Assembly (NCBI GenBank): GCA_903902855.1
Contig: CAIUWK010000025.1
Coordinates: 1 to 49,932, forward strand
DNA length: 49,932 bases
From: an uncultured Geobacter sp.
GTDB taxonomy: Bacteria > Desulfobacterota > Desulfuromonadia > Geobacterales > CAIOGM01
Reading direction: 5' to 3'
The notes under the pieces: model-generated
What the model was told of the DNA's origin: nothing
Database searches by the model: none
The model's input: only the letters and a program-made list of their open reading frames with translations
Translations under genes and position numbers: made by a program
In this document: in pieces, positions 1 through 8,304 of the stretch
How the letters are laid out: each line of letters begins with the position of its first letter
How positions within the stretch are numbered: the first letter of the stretch is position 1

Positions 1-2615
1 ACCACTTCCCCCAGTACATCCCCCCCGAGGGGAAGTCCCTGGACGAGGAGCTGGAGGAAGAGGCCCTGGAGGGGCTCCGCGGACGATTTCCGGCCATCAG
101 GATCAAGTACCCGAATTTCAAGGAGTCCGACGAACAGGCCTATTACGACCGCCTCCGGATCGAACTGGACTGTATCAAGCAGATGGGGTTCCCCGGCTAC
201 TTTCTCATCGTGGCCGATTTCATCAACTGGGCCAAAAATCAGGGGATTCCCGTGGGCCCGGGGCGAGGTTCGGCGGCCGGGTCACTGGTCGCCTATGCCA
301 TCCGGATCACCGACATCGATCCGCTCCCCTATAACCTCCTCTTCGAACGGTTCCTCAACCCGGAACGAATCTCCATGCCTGATATCGACGTGGACTTCTG
401 CCAGGACCGCCGGGAAGAGGTGATCCAGTACGTTACCGAGAAGTACGGTCGGAACCGGGTCTGCCAGATCATCACCTTCGGTACCATGAAGGCCAAGGCG
501 GTCATCCGCGACGTGGGGCGGGTCCTGGATATGGCCTACGGCGAGGTGGACAAGATCTCCAAGCTGGTCCCCAATGTCCTCAATATCACCCTGCAGGAGG
601 CGCTGAAGCAGGAGCCGAAAATCAAGGAGATCGCCGAGTCCGATCCCCGGGTGAAGAATCTGCTGGAGATCGCCCTCTGTCTGGAGGGGCTGGCCCGCCA
701 TGCCTCCACCCATGCCGCCGGGGTGGTGGTGGCCCCCTCGGACCTGGAGGATTTCTGTCCGGTCTACAAGGACCAGAAGACCGGGGCGCTGACCACTCAA
801 TTCTCCATGAAGTACGTGGAGAAGATCGGTCTGGTCAAATTCGACTTCCTGGGACTCAAGAACCTCACGGTCATCGACAACGCGGTGAAGCTGATCCGGG
901 TGGGGAAAGATCCCACGTTCGATATCGCTATCCTGGCCGATGACGACAAGGCCAGCTACGATCTGATCTCCGTGGGGAATACCACCGGGATCTTCCAGCT
1001 GGAGTCCAGCGGCATGAAGGAGATGCTGGTCAAGCTGAAACCCTCCTGCTTCGAGGACGTCATCGCCGCCTGCGCCCTCTACCGCCCCGGTCCGCTGGGG
1101 TCGGGGATGGTGGACGACTTCATCGACCGGAAGCATGGGCGCAAGAATGTGGTCTACGACCTCCCCCAGTTGGAGCCGATCCTCAAGGATACCTACGGGG
1201 TCATCGTTTACCAGGAGCAGGTCATGCAGATCGCCCGGACCCTGGGGGGGTATTCCCTGGGGGGAGCCGACCTCCTCCGGAGGGCCATGGGGAAGAAGGA
1301 CGCTGCGGAGATGGCCAAGCAGCGGGATACCTTCCTGGCAGGGGCGAAGGAGCAGGGAACCGACCTGAAAAAGGCGGGAGCGATCTTCGACCTCATGGCC
1401 AAGTTCGCCGAGTACGGCTTTAACAAGTCCCACTCCGCAGCCTATGCCCTCATCGCCTACCAGACCGCCTATCTGAAGGCTCACTACCCGGTGGAGTTCC
1501 TGGCGGCGCTGTTGACCGAGGACATGGGAAACACCGACAAGATCATCAAGAGCATCAGCGACTGTCGGGACATGGGAATTCAGATCCTGCCGCCGGACAT
1601 CAATGCCTCGGACCGCTCTTTTCTGGTCATGGAACTGGCCATCCGCTTCGGCCTGGGGGCGGTGAAGAACGTGGGGTCCGGGGCCATCGAGGCGATCATC
1701 GAGGGGCGAGCCGACGGCCCCTTCGGCGGACTCTTCGACTTCTGCCAGCGGGTGGACCTGCGGCGGGTGAACAAGCGGGTGGTGGAATCGCTCATCAAGT
1801 GCGGTGCCTTCGACTCCACGGGGGATAAGCGGGCCGCCATGATCGGCGGCCTGGAGCATGCCATGGATGTGGGGCAGAAGATGCAGCGGGAAAAGGAGAG
1901 CGCCCAGGTCTCCCTCTTCGGCGCCGCCGAGATCGTCCGGGGGAACGGCGCGGGGGGAAGTCAACTCCCGGATGTTCCCGAATGGACCTCCCGGGAACTC
2001 CTGGGGTATGAGAAAGAGGCCCTGGGCTTTTACATCACCGGACACCCCCTGGACCGCTACGGCGATGAGATCCGGAAATTTACCTCAATTACGACGGCGA
2101 CTCTTTCCGAACGTCCCGACAAGAGTGAGGTGAAGCTCTGCGGCATCGTGGCGTCACTCTCGGAAAAGATGACCAAGCGGGGGGACCGGATGGCTTTCTT
2201 CTCCCTGGAGGACCGGACCGGTTCCGTGGAGGTGATGGTCTTTCCCGATACCTTTGCCGCCGCCGCACCGGCCATCAAATCCGACGAACCGATTCTGGTC
2301 AGCGGCACGGTGGAGGTGGGAGAAGAGAGCTGCAAGATCAAGGCCACGGAGATCGTTTTGCTGCGGGATGCCAATGCCCGGCAGACCACCAGGGTTCATG
2401 TCACCCTGAAGGAAGAGCTGGGGCGGAGCCACCTGGAGTTGCTCAGGGATCTCCTTAAACGCTACCCCGGCGGTTGCCGGACGTTCCTCCATTTTCATCT
2501 GGGGGATCTGTCGCCGGGGGTCATGCCGCTCCCCTCTGTTGCTGTTTGCGCGTCGGAAGATTTATCGGTGGAGGTTGAGAGACTTTTCGGGTATAATGCC
2601 GTCCGCTTTGAGTGA
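1..2615 (+). CDS. dnaE: DNA polymerase III subunit alpha, 3' part (5' end outside window)
   Basis: Catalytic subunit of the replicative DNA polymerase III. The frame is open from base 3, giving about 870 residues; the family is about 1150 long, so the N-terminal PHP domain and part of the palm are outside the window. The fragment begins in the palm region. PDIDVDF at about residues 126-132 carries two of the three catalytic aspartates, and FDFLGL about 150 residues later carries the third. Next come the fingers, with the YGFNKSHSAAYA segment, then the helix-hairpin-helix region (GLGAVKNVG) and a C-terminal OB-fold (VKLCGIVASLSEK onward). The ATG at 183 is an internal methionine, not the start. 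The stop abuts a heptamer repeat array that separates dnaE from accA on the same strand. Confidence 0.97.
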   Translation, partial: HFPQYIPPEGKSLDEELEEEALEGLRGRFPAIRIKYPNFKESDEQAYYDRLRIELDCIKQMGFPGYFLIVADFINWAKNQGIPVGPGRGSAAGSLVAYAIRITDIDPLPYNLLFERFLNPERISMPDIDVDFCQDRREEVIQYVTEKYGRNRVCQIITFGTMKAKAVIRDVGRVLDMAYGEVDKISKLVPNVLNITLQEALKQEPKIKEIAESDPRVKNLLEIALCLEGLARHASTHAAGVVVAPSDLEDFCPVYKDQKTGALTTQFSMKYVEKIGLVKFDFLGLKNLTVIDNAVKLIRVGKDPTFDIAILADDDKASYDLISVGNTTGIFQLESSGMKEMLVKLKPSCFEDVIAACALYRPGPLGSGMVDDFIDRKHGRKNVVYDLPQLEPILKDTYGVIVYQEQVMQIARTLGGYSLGGADLLRRAMGKKDAAEMAKQRDTFLAGAKEQGTDLKKAGAIFDLMAKFAEYGFNKSHSAAYALIAYQTAYLKAHYPVEFLAALLTEDMGNTDKIIKSISDCRDMGIQILPPDINASDRSFLVMELAIRFGLGAVKNVGSGAIEAIIEGRADGPFGGLFDFCQRVDLRRVNKRVVESLIKCGAFDSTGDKRAAMIGGLEHAMDVGQKMQREKESAQVSLFGAAEIVRGNGAGGSQLPDVPEWTSRELLGYEKEALGFYITGHPLDRYGDEIRKFTSITTATLSERPDKSEVKLCGIVASLSEKMTKRGDRMAFFSLEDRTGSVEVMVFPDTFAAAAPAIKSDEPILVSGTVEVGEESCKIKATEIVLLRDANARQTTRVHVTLKEELGRSHLELLRDLLKRYPGGCRTFLHFHLGDLSPGVMPLPSVAVCASEDLSVEVERLFGYNAVRFE

Positions 2616-2616
2616 A

Positions 2617-2686
2617 ACCGGGGACCGGGAACCAGGGACTGGGGATCGGTGACCTCGAACCTAGAACCTCGAACCTCGAACCTGTC
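2617..2686. repeat. Tandem heptamer array, about 10 units
   Basis: The dnaE-accA gap divides exactly into ten 7-nt units. It starts with ACCGGGG, ACCGGGA and ACCAGGG and drifts to ACCTCGA, ACCTAGA, ACCTCGA, ACCTCGA. The period is strict while the bases vary. The same family recurs at 31186-31255 and 33182-33299. The array ends just before the accA ribosome binding site (AAGGAG, 2690-2695). Confidence 0.85.
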
Positions 2687-2703
2687 TTTAAGGAGATCCG
2701 CCC

Positions 2704-3654
2704 ATGGCGACGCCATTTTACCTTGAATTTGAAAAACCGGTCATCGAGTTGGAAAAGAAGATCCAGGAACTGATGGCCGTCTCTCCCGAACTGCTGCAGA
2801 CGGAGATCGTCACATTGGAAAAAAAAGCGGAGGAGATGCGGGAAGATATCTTCGCCAATCTGACTCGCTGGCAGACCGCCCAGGTGGCGCGTCATCCCAA
2901 CCGCCCCTATACCCTGGATTATCTTGGCCGGATCTTCACCGACTTCACCGAACTGCACGGCGACCGGCTTTACGGCGATGATCATGCCATCGTGGGTGGT
3001 CCGGCGCGTCTGAACGGCGAGCCGGTCATGGTCATCGGTCATCAGAAGGGGCGAGACACCAAAGATAAAGTCTATCGCAACTTCGGGATGCCCAACCCCG
3101 AGGGGTACCGCAAGGCGCTGCGCCTCATGGAAATGGCCCAGAGGTTCAACCTTCCGCTGATCACCTTTATCGATACCCCCGGCGCCTTTCCCGGCATCGG
3201 TGCCGAGGAGCGGGGGCAGGCCGAGGCCATAGCCCGCAATCTTCGGGAGATGTCGCGCCTTCGGGTGCCCATCATCGTCTGCGTCACCGGCGAGGGGGGC
3301 TCCGGCGGCGCTCTGGCCATTGCCGTGGGGGATCGTATCCTCATGCTCCAGCACTCGGTCTACGCGGTCATCTCTCCGGAAGGGTGCGCCGCCATCCTCT
3401 GGTCCGACGGCACCAAGGGGGCTCAGGCTGCCGAGGCGCTCAAGTTGACCGCTCAGGATATCAAAGCACTGGAGGTCATCGACGAGATCATTACGGAACC
3501 GGTCGGTGGCGCCCATGGCGACCACGCTGCCATGGCCGCGAATCTGGCGGAGGCCATCAGCCGAAATCTTCAGGAGTTAAAAAAACTCACCCCCGAGGAA
3601 CTTGTCCAGGGGCGGTATGACAAGTTCAGAAAAATGTCGCGCTTCCTGGAGTAA
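2704..3654 (+). CDS. accA: Acetyl-CoA carboxylase carboxyltransferase subunit alpha
   Basis: Alpha half of the carboxyltransferase that, with AccD, moves the carboxyl group from biotin to acetyl-CoA to form malonyl-CoA, the first step of fatty acid synthesis. The 316-aa length matches bacterial AccA (about 315-320). The N-terminal helical region ([20 protein letters not shown]) and the core are typical: [17 protein letters not shown], the [13 protein letters not shown] segment, [18 protein letters not shown] and [15 protein letters not shown]. The start is an ATG 8 nt after AAGGAG. AccD is not in the window. It follows dnaE on the same strand across a 7-mer array and ends in a repeat-derived terminator. 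Confidence 0.97.
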   Translation: MATPFYLEFEKPVIELEKKIQELMAVSPELLQTEIVTLEKKAEEMREDIFANLTRWQTAQVARHPNRPYTLDYLGRIFTDFTELHGDRLYGDDHAIVGGPARLNGEPVMVIGHQKGRDTKDKVYRNFGMPNPEGYRKALRLMEMAQRFNLPLITFIDTPGAFPGIGAEERGQAEAIARNLREMSRLRVPIIVCVTGEGGSGGALAIAVGDRILMLQHSVYAVISPEGCAAILWSDGTKGAQAAEALKLTAQDIKALEVIDEIITEPVGGAHGDHAAMAANLAEAISRNLQELKKLTPEELVQGRYDKFRKMSRFLE

Positions 3655-3678
3655 TCCGGAGAAGAGGCACTCTACGTT

Positions 3679-3740
3679 CAAGGTCAAGGAGAAGGAAAAG
3701 GTTTTCTCAACCTTGACCTCTACCTTGACCTTGTTTTTTT
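3679..3740 (+). terminator. Rho-independent terminator built from repeats, after accA
   Basis: CAAGGTCAAGG (3679-3689) is perfectly complementary to CCTTGACCTTG (3723-3733), which is followed at once by seven T (3734-3740). Both arms consist of TCAAGG/CCTTGA repeat units like those elsewhere in the window, so a repeat appears to serve as the accA terminator. The loop is long (33 nt) but contains further AAGGAGAAGG and TTCTCAACCTT complementarity. Confidence 0.6.
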
Positions 3741-3752
3741 GGGGGATTTTTT

Positions 3753-4640
3753 ATGTTGGAACGTTTGCAGAAACTGTTGTCCCAGGCAGGTATCGCCTCC
3801 CGGCGCCAGGCGGAGAGCATCATCACCGCCGGCAGGGTGGCGGTGAACGGCGTGGTGGTCACCGAACTGGGGACCAAGGCCGATCCGGACCAGGATATGA
3901 TCGTGGTGGATGGGAGACCGCTTATCGTCACCGCCGTAAAACGGTATATCCTCCTCTACAAGCCTTCGGGGTACATGACGACCTTGAAAGATCCGGGGGG
4001 GCGTCCTCTCGTCATCGATCTCCTCAAGGGAATCAATGAAAGAGTCTATCCCGTGGGGCGGCTGGACTACAACAGCGAGGGGCTCTTGCTCCTGACCAGC
4101 GACGGCGACTGGGCCAATCGTCTGGCTCACCCTCGCTATGAGATCGACAAGGAGTATCATGTCCGGGTTCAGGGGCAGGTGACGCCGGAGCAGATCGCCC
4201 GTCTGGCAGCCGGAGTCACCCTGGAGGATGGCCGGACCGCTCCCGCCCTGGTCGCCCTGCTCAAGGAGAGTGAGCATAACAGCTGGATTTCGGTGACCAT
4301 TCACGAAGGACGGCACCGGCAGGTCCGCCGGATGTGCGAGGCGGTGGGGCTCTCGGTGGTCCGGCTCCGGCGCAACCGCTACGGGTTTCTCAATCTGGCG
4401 GGGCTCAATCCGGGGGAGTTCCGGGAACTGACGGCGGAAGAGGCGAAGCGTCTGGCGGAAGATCCCCGGGCAACGGCGCCTCAGCCCCGGCCGCCGAAAC
4501 CCGAGGCGAAATCGGCGCAACGTGGCACAAAGCCTCCGCAGCGCACCGGCGCACGTGACGCGAAGAAAACCGGGCACTCTCCCGCATCCCCTTCAGGACC
4601 GCGTAAACCTGGTGACCGGCATATCGGGAAAAAAGGGTAG
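3753..4640 (+). CDS. rluB: 23S rRNA pseudouridine synthase, RsuA/RluB/RluE/RluF family
   Basis: Isomerises a specific uridine of ribosomal RNA to pseudouridine. At the N-terminus is an S4 RNA-binding domain (about residues 1-60: LERLQKLLSQAGIASRRQAE, then GRVAVNG). The catalytic domain follows, with GRLDYNSEGLLLLTSDG holding the catalytic Asp of the RsuA family, and HEGRHRQVRRMCEAVGL near its end. The last 60 or so residues are a Pro/Lys/Arg-rich basic tail after AEEAKRLAED, common in RluB-like proteins and probably disordered. At 295 aa it fits RluB; the exact target uridine cannot be read from sequence. The start ATG follows a weak GGGGGA site. Confidence 0.88.
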   Translation: MLERLQKLLSQAGIASRRQAESIITAGRVAVNGVVVTELGTKADPDQDMIVVDGRPLIVTAVKRYILLYKPSGYMTTLKDPGGRPLVIDLLKGINERVYPVGRLDYNSEGLLLLTSDGDWANRLAHPRYEIDKEYHVRVQGQVTPEQIARLAAGVTLEDGRTAPALVALLKESEHNSWISVTIHEGRHRQVRRMCEAVGLSVVRLRRNRYGFLNLAGLNPGEFRELTAEEAKRLAEDPRATAPQPRPPKPEAKSAQRGTKPPQRTGARDAKKTGHSPASPSGPRKPGDRHIGKKG

Positions 4641-4655
4641 AAACCATATCGATCT

Positions 4656-4772
4656 CTCACAAAGGCACGAAGGCACAAAGAAGGCGCAAGAGTTAAACAT
4701 TTCCTCGGTTACCCCGAAATCATTCTGTTTTCTCTGTTTGGTTTTCTTCGTGCCTTTATGCCTTCGTGTGAG
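4656..4772. repeat. Inverted repeat of 8-nt units
   Basis: The left arm (4656-4682) is CTCAC followed by AAAGGCACGAAGGCACAAAG, an 8-nt periodic CACAAAGG/CACGAAGG pattern. The right arm (4744-4772) is its near-complement, with CTTCGTGC, CTTTATGC and CTTCGTGTGAG. About 60 nt lie between the arms. It sits between the convergent rluB-like and M23-like genes and could terminate both. Confidence 0.7.
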
Positions 4773-4791
4773 TTAATTTCGTCTTGAAGGG

Positions 4792-5595
4792 TTATTTGAC
4801 GGTTCGTGTCCGGAGGAGATCCGCGTAGATATTCTCCGGGAGGAGCGCCGGGGTGGTTGTGGAGAGGCAGGTCAGGTGGAGATGAGTGGGGGAGCGTTTC
4901 TTATGGGCGTTCAGCCCGCTCCTTCCCACAAAACCGAGAATCTCCCCCGGCATGACCCGTCTCCCCACCGGCACGGCCACCTCCCGCAGGTGGGCATAGT
5001 AAAAAAGATGGTCCGTTGACGGATCATAGAGCCAGAGGTACTTCCCCCCCCGAAGTTTGCTCCCTTCCTGCCATTGGGTTTCCCGTGACACCACCACCCC
5101 TCCGGTAATGGTCAGCACCGCGACAGGCTCTCCAGTGCGATCATCAAGATCATCCTGGTTCCGGTCGTGGATGAAAATATCCAGTGACGGATGTCCGCCG
5201 TGCCGGTTGCCGTCGTAATAATCGTACCCCTTGGGGAGGTAGCCGTGAGAGGGACCATCCCCTACAGCGGTCGCCCTGTACCCCCGCAGCGGAAAGAGCC
5301 AGTCGGTGCGAGGAAAGCTCTTCCCGTTCTCCCGAAAATACTCCTCTTTGATCCGGCTCAGGAGCCTGGGGAGCTCCCGGCGCGCCTGCTCTTTGGGGAT
5401 GTTGCCGTCCCGGAGCAGGGAATTCAGCCGGTGGAATTCCCTGCAGGAAGCGTCAAGGGGAGAGGGTGGTGTCTCGGCGGCCGGGGGTTCCTCCGGAGTG
5501 GCTGCCTGACCGTAGTCGGTGGGGAGGGGGAGCAAGAGGGAAAAGGTTACCAAGAGGAGAGGTGGCACCCTTTTCCACCGGAGTTGTTTCACCAT
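4792..5595 (-). CDS. Secreted M23-family (LytM-like) peptidase domain protein
   Basis: Exported protein with an M23/LytM fold, a family of zinc endopeptidases or non-catalytic activators acting on peptidoglycan. I place the start at MVKQLRWKRVPPLLLVTFSLLLP (5595), which gives a clear signal peptide; an upstream in-frame extension of 28 residues is hydrophilic and unlikely. The metal ligands expected for M23 are present: HGGHPSLD (HxxxD) and THLHL (HxH). The YYAHL segment and the GEILGFVGRSG strand of the family are also visible. About 267 aa. It is divergent from tRNA-Leu, with only about 95 bp between its start and the tRNA. Activity is plausible because the ligands are intact, but its substrate is unknown. 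Confidence 0.8.
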   Translation of the reverse strand: MVKQLRWKRVPPLLLVTFSLLLPLPTDYGQAATPEEPPAAETPPSPLDASCREFHRLNSLLRDGNIPKEQARRELPRLLSRIKEEYFRENGKSFPRTDWLFPLRGYRATAVGDGPSHGYLPKGYDYYDGNRHGGHPSLDIFIHDRNQDDLDDRTGEPVAVLTITGGVVVSRETQWQEGSKLRGGKYLWLYDPSTDHLFYYAHLREVAVPVGRRVMPGEILGFVGRSGLNAHKKRSPTHLHLTCLSTTTPALLPENIYADLLRTRTVK

Positions 5596-5649
5596 CGGAC
5601 CCGTTTGTCCGTTATCAGCGCCATGTTTTAGTTGAGCGTCAGAATTTTC

Positions 5650-5678
5650 TTGCATTGCCTGTGACCTCATGATATACA
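5650..5678 (+). promoter_or_regulatory. Sigma-70 promoter of tRNA-Leu
   Basis: TTGCAT (5650-5655), a 17-nt spacer and TATACA (5673-5678), placing transcription start about 6 nt before the mature tRNA at 5691. It overlaps the 5' side of the divergent M23-like gene. Confidence 0.65.
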
Positions 5679-5690
5679 CTCACTTCACGT

Positions 5691-5777
5691 GCCGAAGTGG
5701 CGGAATTGGTAGACGCGCCAGATTCAGGTTCTGGTGAGGGATTCCTCGTGCTGGTTCGATTCCAGTCTTCGGCACCA
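5691..5777 (+). tRNA. tRNA-Leu(CAG)
   Basis: An 87-nt tRNA with acceptor stem GCCGAAG/CTTCGGC, discriminator A and encoded CCA (5775-5777). The anticodon stem-loop is CCAGA-TTCAGGT-TCTGG, giving anticodon CAG. It has a long variable arm, as expected for leucine, and the T-loop GGTTCGATTCC. Its promoter lies just upstream and a strong terminator starts 9 nt downstream. Confidence 0.97.
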
Positions 5778-5786
5778 CTTTTTAGA

Positions 5787-5827
5787 AAGGCGCCCTGTCT
5801 CTTTGCAGACAGGGCGCCTTTTCTTTT
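5787..5827 (+). terminator. Rho-independent terminator after tRNA-Leu
   Basis: AAGGCGCCCTGTCT (5787-5800) pairs with AGACAGGGCGCCTT (5807-5820) around a 6-nt loop and is followed by TTTTCTTTT. On the other strand the stem lies beyond the end of the Cache-domain gene, so it may work in both directions. Confidence 0.9.
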
Positions 5828-5862
5828 GTCCCTTACCCCCGGACTTCATCGGAAGGGATTTC

Positions 5863-6342
5863 TCAGTACATCATCCCCCCCACGTAAACTCCCGCTGCCA
5901 CAAAGAGATCTTTACCCGGAACCCGGTAGACGTAGGTGATTTTCTTGGAAGGGGATGTCCTGCCGGGGCGGGGCCACATGTATTCCACCCATCCCTGGCC
6001 GAGAGTTCTCGCGGTATTGACAAAGCTCACAAAGATCGCCTTGTCCGTCGGGTCGGTGATCAGAAGACAGTGGGGACGCTGAGTGAGCTCCGGTTGCATG
6101 GGATGCGCCAGCATCTTTCCGTCCAGATTCATCAGGAAAACATAACTGTCTTTCCAGACAAAAGGCCCCTTCGCATTGCCGATCTCCTTCACCGCTTCAG
6201 CCAAACCCTTGGCATTGATCAGCGCTGCCGCTTCATAACATTTCGTCACACACTCATCCTTGGATGCCGACTGATCCGCCCAGGCAAAGGCCGAAAAGCA
6301 GAGGATGAACATCAATGCTGTCCCGAAACACAATTTTTTCAT
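5863..6342 (-). CDS. Periplasmic single-Cache-domain protein
   Basis: Secreted 159-aa protein. The start is set at MKKLCFGTALMFILCFSAFAWA (6342), a good signal peptide cleaved after AWA; a 30-residue upstream extension in the longer frame is dismissed. The mature part resembles a stand-alone sCache ligand-binding domain: a helix with AALINAKGLAEAVKEIG, then FVWKDSYVFLMNLDGKMLAHP, and a C-terminal GWVEYMWPRPG, KKITYVYRVPGKDLFVAAGVY. Cache domains bind small organic acids and similar ligands, usually as receptor sensor domains; here no membrane or signalling domain is attached. It lies 55 nt downstream of the acetate permease gene on the same strand, so it may bind the transported acid (inference). 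Confidence 0.85.
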   Translation of the reverse strand: MKKLCFGTALMFILCFSAFAWADQSASKDECVTKCYEAAALINAKGLAEAVKEIGNAKGPFVWKDSYVFLMNLDGKMLAHPMQPELTQRPHCLLITDPTDKAIFVSFVNTARTLGQGWVEYMWPRPGRTSPSKKITYVYRVPGKDLFVAAGVYVGGMMY

Positions 6343-6397
6343 AACGAACTCCTTGTCTCTTGTAAGTTTGAGCTGCGTTTCCCTACGTCCGAGTTCC

Positions 6398-6967
6398 CTA
6401 TTTGATCCAGGATTTGCCCACCGGCAGGACATCCCGACCGAATACCTGCAAGAAGATGGTGTGAGCCATCATGTACCATGCCGCCAGGGCGCAGAGCATG
6501 AGCTCGTAACCCGCGACTTTCGTCAGGTCCGGATAGCCGAAGTGGGCCAGGTCCAGCAGGATGAAGCCGATGAGCAACAGCGTAAAGGTGATTGCCATGG
6601 CGCCATGAATCTTCATGGCGGGAATCCAGAGGATGAAGGTATACATCGTCCATCCCACGAGAAACCAGCCGATGTCCTTGGTGTCCGAATGATATACGTT
6701 GAACTGGTTGAGCATGAAGATGATCCCCAGGGCAATCCAGAACGCCCCATAGGAGACAAAGGCGCTATAGCCGAAATTGTTGCCGCATTTGAATTCCTGG
6801 AAGCCGGCGATCATCTGCGCGAGCCCTCCGAAAACAAAAGCCAGGGCGACAATGGGGCCGACACCGCACCAGCCGACGTTGTGAAACTGTAAGAGCATTG
6901 TCGTAAGGCCGAAGCCTGCTAGTCCGACTACTCCGGGGTTTCCTGTGGGTACTTGACTGTTTGACAT
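6398..6967 (-). CDS. satP: Acetate/succinate uptake transporter, AceTr (GPR1/FUN34/YaaH, SatP) family
   Basis: Inner-membrane permease for acetate and related short acids; acetate is the main electron donor of many Geobacter-type bacteria. 189 aa, with six hydrophobic segments. The family signature NPxxxGL appears as NPGVVGLAGFGLTTMLL near the N-terminus. Later segments include GLAQMIAGFQEFKCGNNFGYSAFVSYGAFW, characteristic of the family. The start ATG follows AAGGAG closely (sense CTCAAGGAGTTAAGGA). The Cache-domain protein downstream probably shares the transcript. Substrate preference between acetate and succinate cannot be decided from sequence. Confidence 0.9.
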   Translation of the reverse strand: MSNSQVPTGNPGVVGLAGFGLTTMLLQFHNVGWCGVGPIVALAFVFGGLAQMIAGFQEFKCGNNFGYSAFVSYGAFWIALGIIFMLNQFNVYHSDTKDIGWFLVGWTMYTFILWIPAMKIHGAMAITFTLLLIGFILLDLAHFGYPDLTKVAGYELMLCALAAWYMMAHTIFLQVFGRDVLPVGKSWIK

Positions 6968-7389
6968 TCCTTAACTCCTTGAGTGTAACGTTGATGTGTG
7001 TTCTAAGGCGGACTGCTGGTCATTGGTGGTACCGGTCGTGAATTTTTTCTCCTTTCTTGTTATTGTGCTCTGCCTCATGCTGCTGCCGGGGCGTGTTCTC
7101 CACGGCTGAAACTCTTTCAGCATAAGCCTTATCCCGTGTCGGTTTGTCAAGTGATGAATGCGGGCGTTTTTCTCCCACGCTTGTACCAAAACTTTCCTCA
7201 ATTGGCAACGAGAGTGTCTCCTCCCGTCCTGTCTCCCCGGTTTTTTTCGTCCTTTTTACATCTTTCCCTTCGTCCTCTTTTCTGCTAGAGTACACAGTTG
7301 CCGCACTTAAGCGCCGGTTCATACCGTTTTCAGCTCTCTACCGCCGTCAGCACCAAGCTCTGCGGCATTTTATTCCACAGGAGGATTTT
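6968..7389. other. 422-bp divergent intergenic region
   Basis: Lies between the start of the permease gene (minus strand) and the start of the kinase-like gene (plus strand). On the minus strand TTGACA occurs at 7150-7145 with a poorly matching -10 (TATGCT) too far downstream. Both genes have good ribosome binding sites. Open frames here have no protein-like composition or start signals and I do not call them. No clear operator or riboswitch is seen. Confidence 0.4.
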
Positions 7390-8079
7390 ATGGCCGTGAA
7401 CGTACTCCCCCCGTCAATCGAACAGAGAATGGGGGCTTTTAACGAGGTTATGCGACGCGCCAAGTTGCTCAAACCCGATGCCCTCCCCAAGCCGACCATC
7501 ACCATCGCCCGTGAATTCGGCTGTGAGGCGTATCCGGTTGCCGAAGAGTTATTGGCGCTGGTGAAGGAAAAGACCGGCGAGGAGTGGGTGCTGGTGGATA
7601 AGGCACTCCTCTCTGCGGTGGCCAAGGATCATCGTTTGTCCGAGGAGATTCTTCATGGTCTTGGACAGAAGCCTCGCTGGCTGGACGAGATGTTCTCCAC
7701 TCTCTCTTCGGGTTGGAAGAGTGAGGCGGGGTACTCCGAATTGATCTGCAATCAGATTGTCAATGTTGCCATGGCCGGCAATGCCATTTTCGTGGGACTC
7801 GGCGCGGCCATCATCACAAAATCACTGAAAAACTGTCATCATTTCCGTTTGGTCGCCGATCAGGAGTTCAAAATTCGATCCATCTCCCGACGTCTCGGCA
7901 TCTCTCGCCAGGAAACTGAAATGCTTATCGTGGAACGGCAGAAAGAGCGGGACCGGATACTCCGGGTGTTGCTGGATGCCGATGCCCATGACCCCCTCTA
8001 TTACCACCTGATCTTCAATAACACCAAGGTCCGAACGAGTAAGATCGCCCGAACCATCGCAGATTTCGTTTTCCCCTGA
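7390..8079 (+). CDS. Cytidylate-kinase-like family protein
   Basis: 229 aa starting at MAVNVLPPSIEQRM, whose ATG follows CAGGAGGA by 6 nt; the frame is open upstream but that part is not protein-like. The sequence matches the cytidylate-kinase-like family (PF13189 type). It has ITIAREFGCEAYPVAEELL in place of the usual nucleotide-binding loop, WVLVDKALLSAVAKDH, GNAIFVGLGAAIIT, FRLVADQEFKIRSISRRLGI, then a basic ERQKERDRIL helix and HDPLYYHLIFNN. Members are common in Desulfuromonadota and are presumed P-loop nucleotide-binding proteins; a canonical GxxGxGKS loop is not visible, so kinase activity is uncertain. It stands alone between the permease genes and prs. Confidence 0.7.
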   Translation: MAVNVLPPSIEQRMGAFNEVMRRAKLLKPDALPKPTITIAREFGCEAYPVAEELLALVKEKTGEEWVLVDKALLSAVAKDHRLSEEILHGLGQKPRWLDEMFSTLSSGWKSEAGYSELICNQIVNVAMAGNAIFVGLGAAIITKSLKNCHHFRLVADQEFKIRSISRRLGISRQETEMLIVERQKERDRILRVLLDADAHDPLYYHLIFNNTKVRTSKIARTIADFVFP

Positions 8080-8189
8080 GTTTTTTAGCGACATGTTCCT
8101 TTCCCTCATGAGAGATTCACCCGGCGCAGTCACGGCCGGGTGGATCAGGGAACCGGTTCGTCCCTGGCCTGACAACATCCTGTTTCCTG

Positions 8190-8218
8190 TTGACTTTATC
8201 CCCCTGATACTGTACAAA
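8190..8218 (+). promoter_or_regulatory. Possible sigma-70 promoter of the prs operon
   Basis: TTGACT (8190-8195), a 17-nt spacer and TACAAA (8213-8218), about 85 nt before the prs start. The -10 match is only four of six. A GC-rich hairpin without a T tract (CACCCGGC/GCCGGGTG, 8118-8142) lies upstream, after the kinase-like gene. Confidence 0.35.
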
Positions 8219-8304
8219 AATCATTTCCGTGGGTGAGTCGGGACGTCAGGTTCACGCCAACGTCGACTCCAGGCTGATAGCGTCTGAACACGCAAGGAAC
8301 CTCC

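Noticed and set aside
282..2045. 587-aa frame antisense to dnaE
   Set aside because: Composition is that of a GC-rich shadow (His/Gly/Leu runs), with no family motif; dnaE on the other strand is unmistakable.
5697..5939. Small frame starting MAELVDAPDSGSG
   Set aside because: It is a translation of tRNA-Leu and its terminator, a well-known false protein.
7144..7389. N-terminal extension of the cytidylate-kinase-like gene
   Set aside because: No ribosome binding site, Ser/Phe/Val-rich non-protein-like composition, and CAGGAGGA precedes the internal ATG at 7390.
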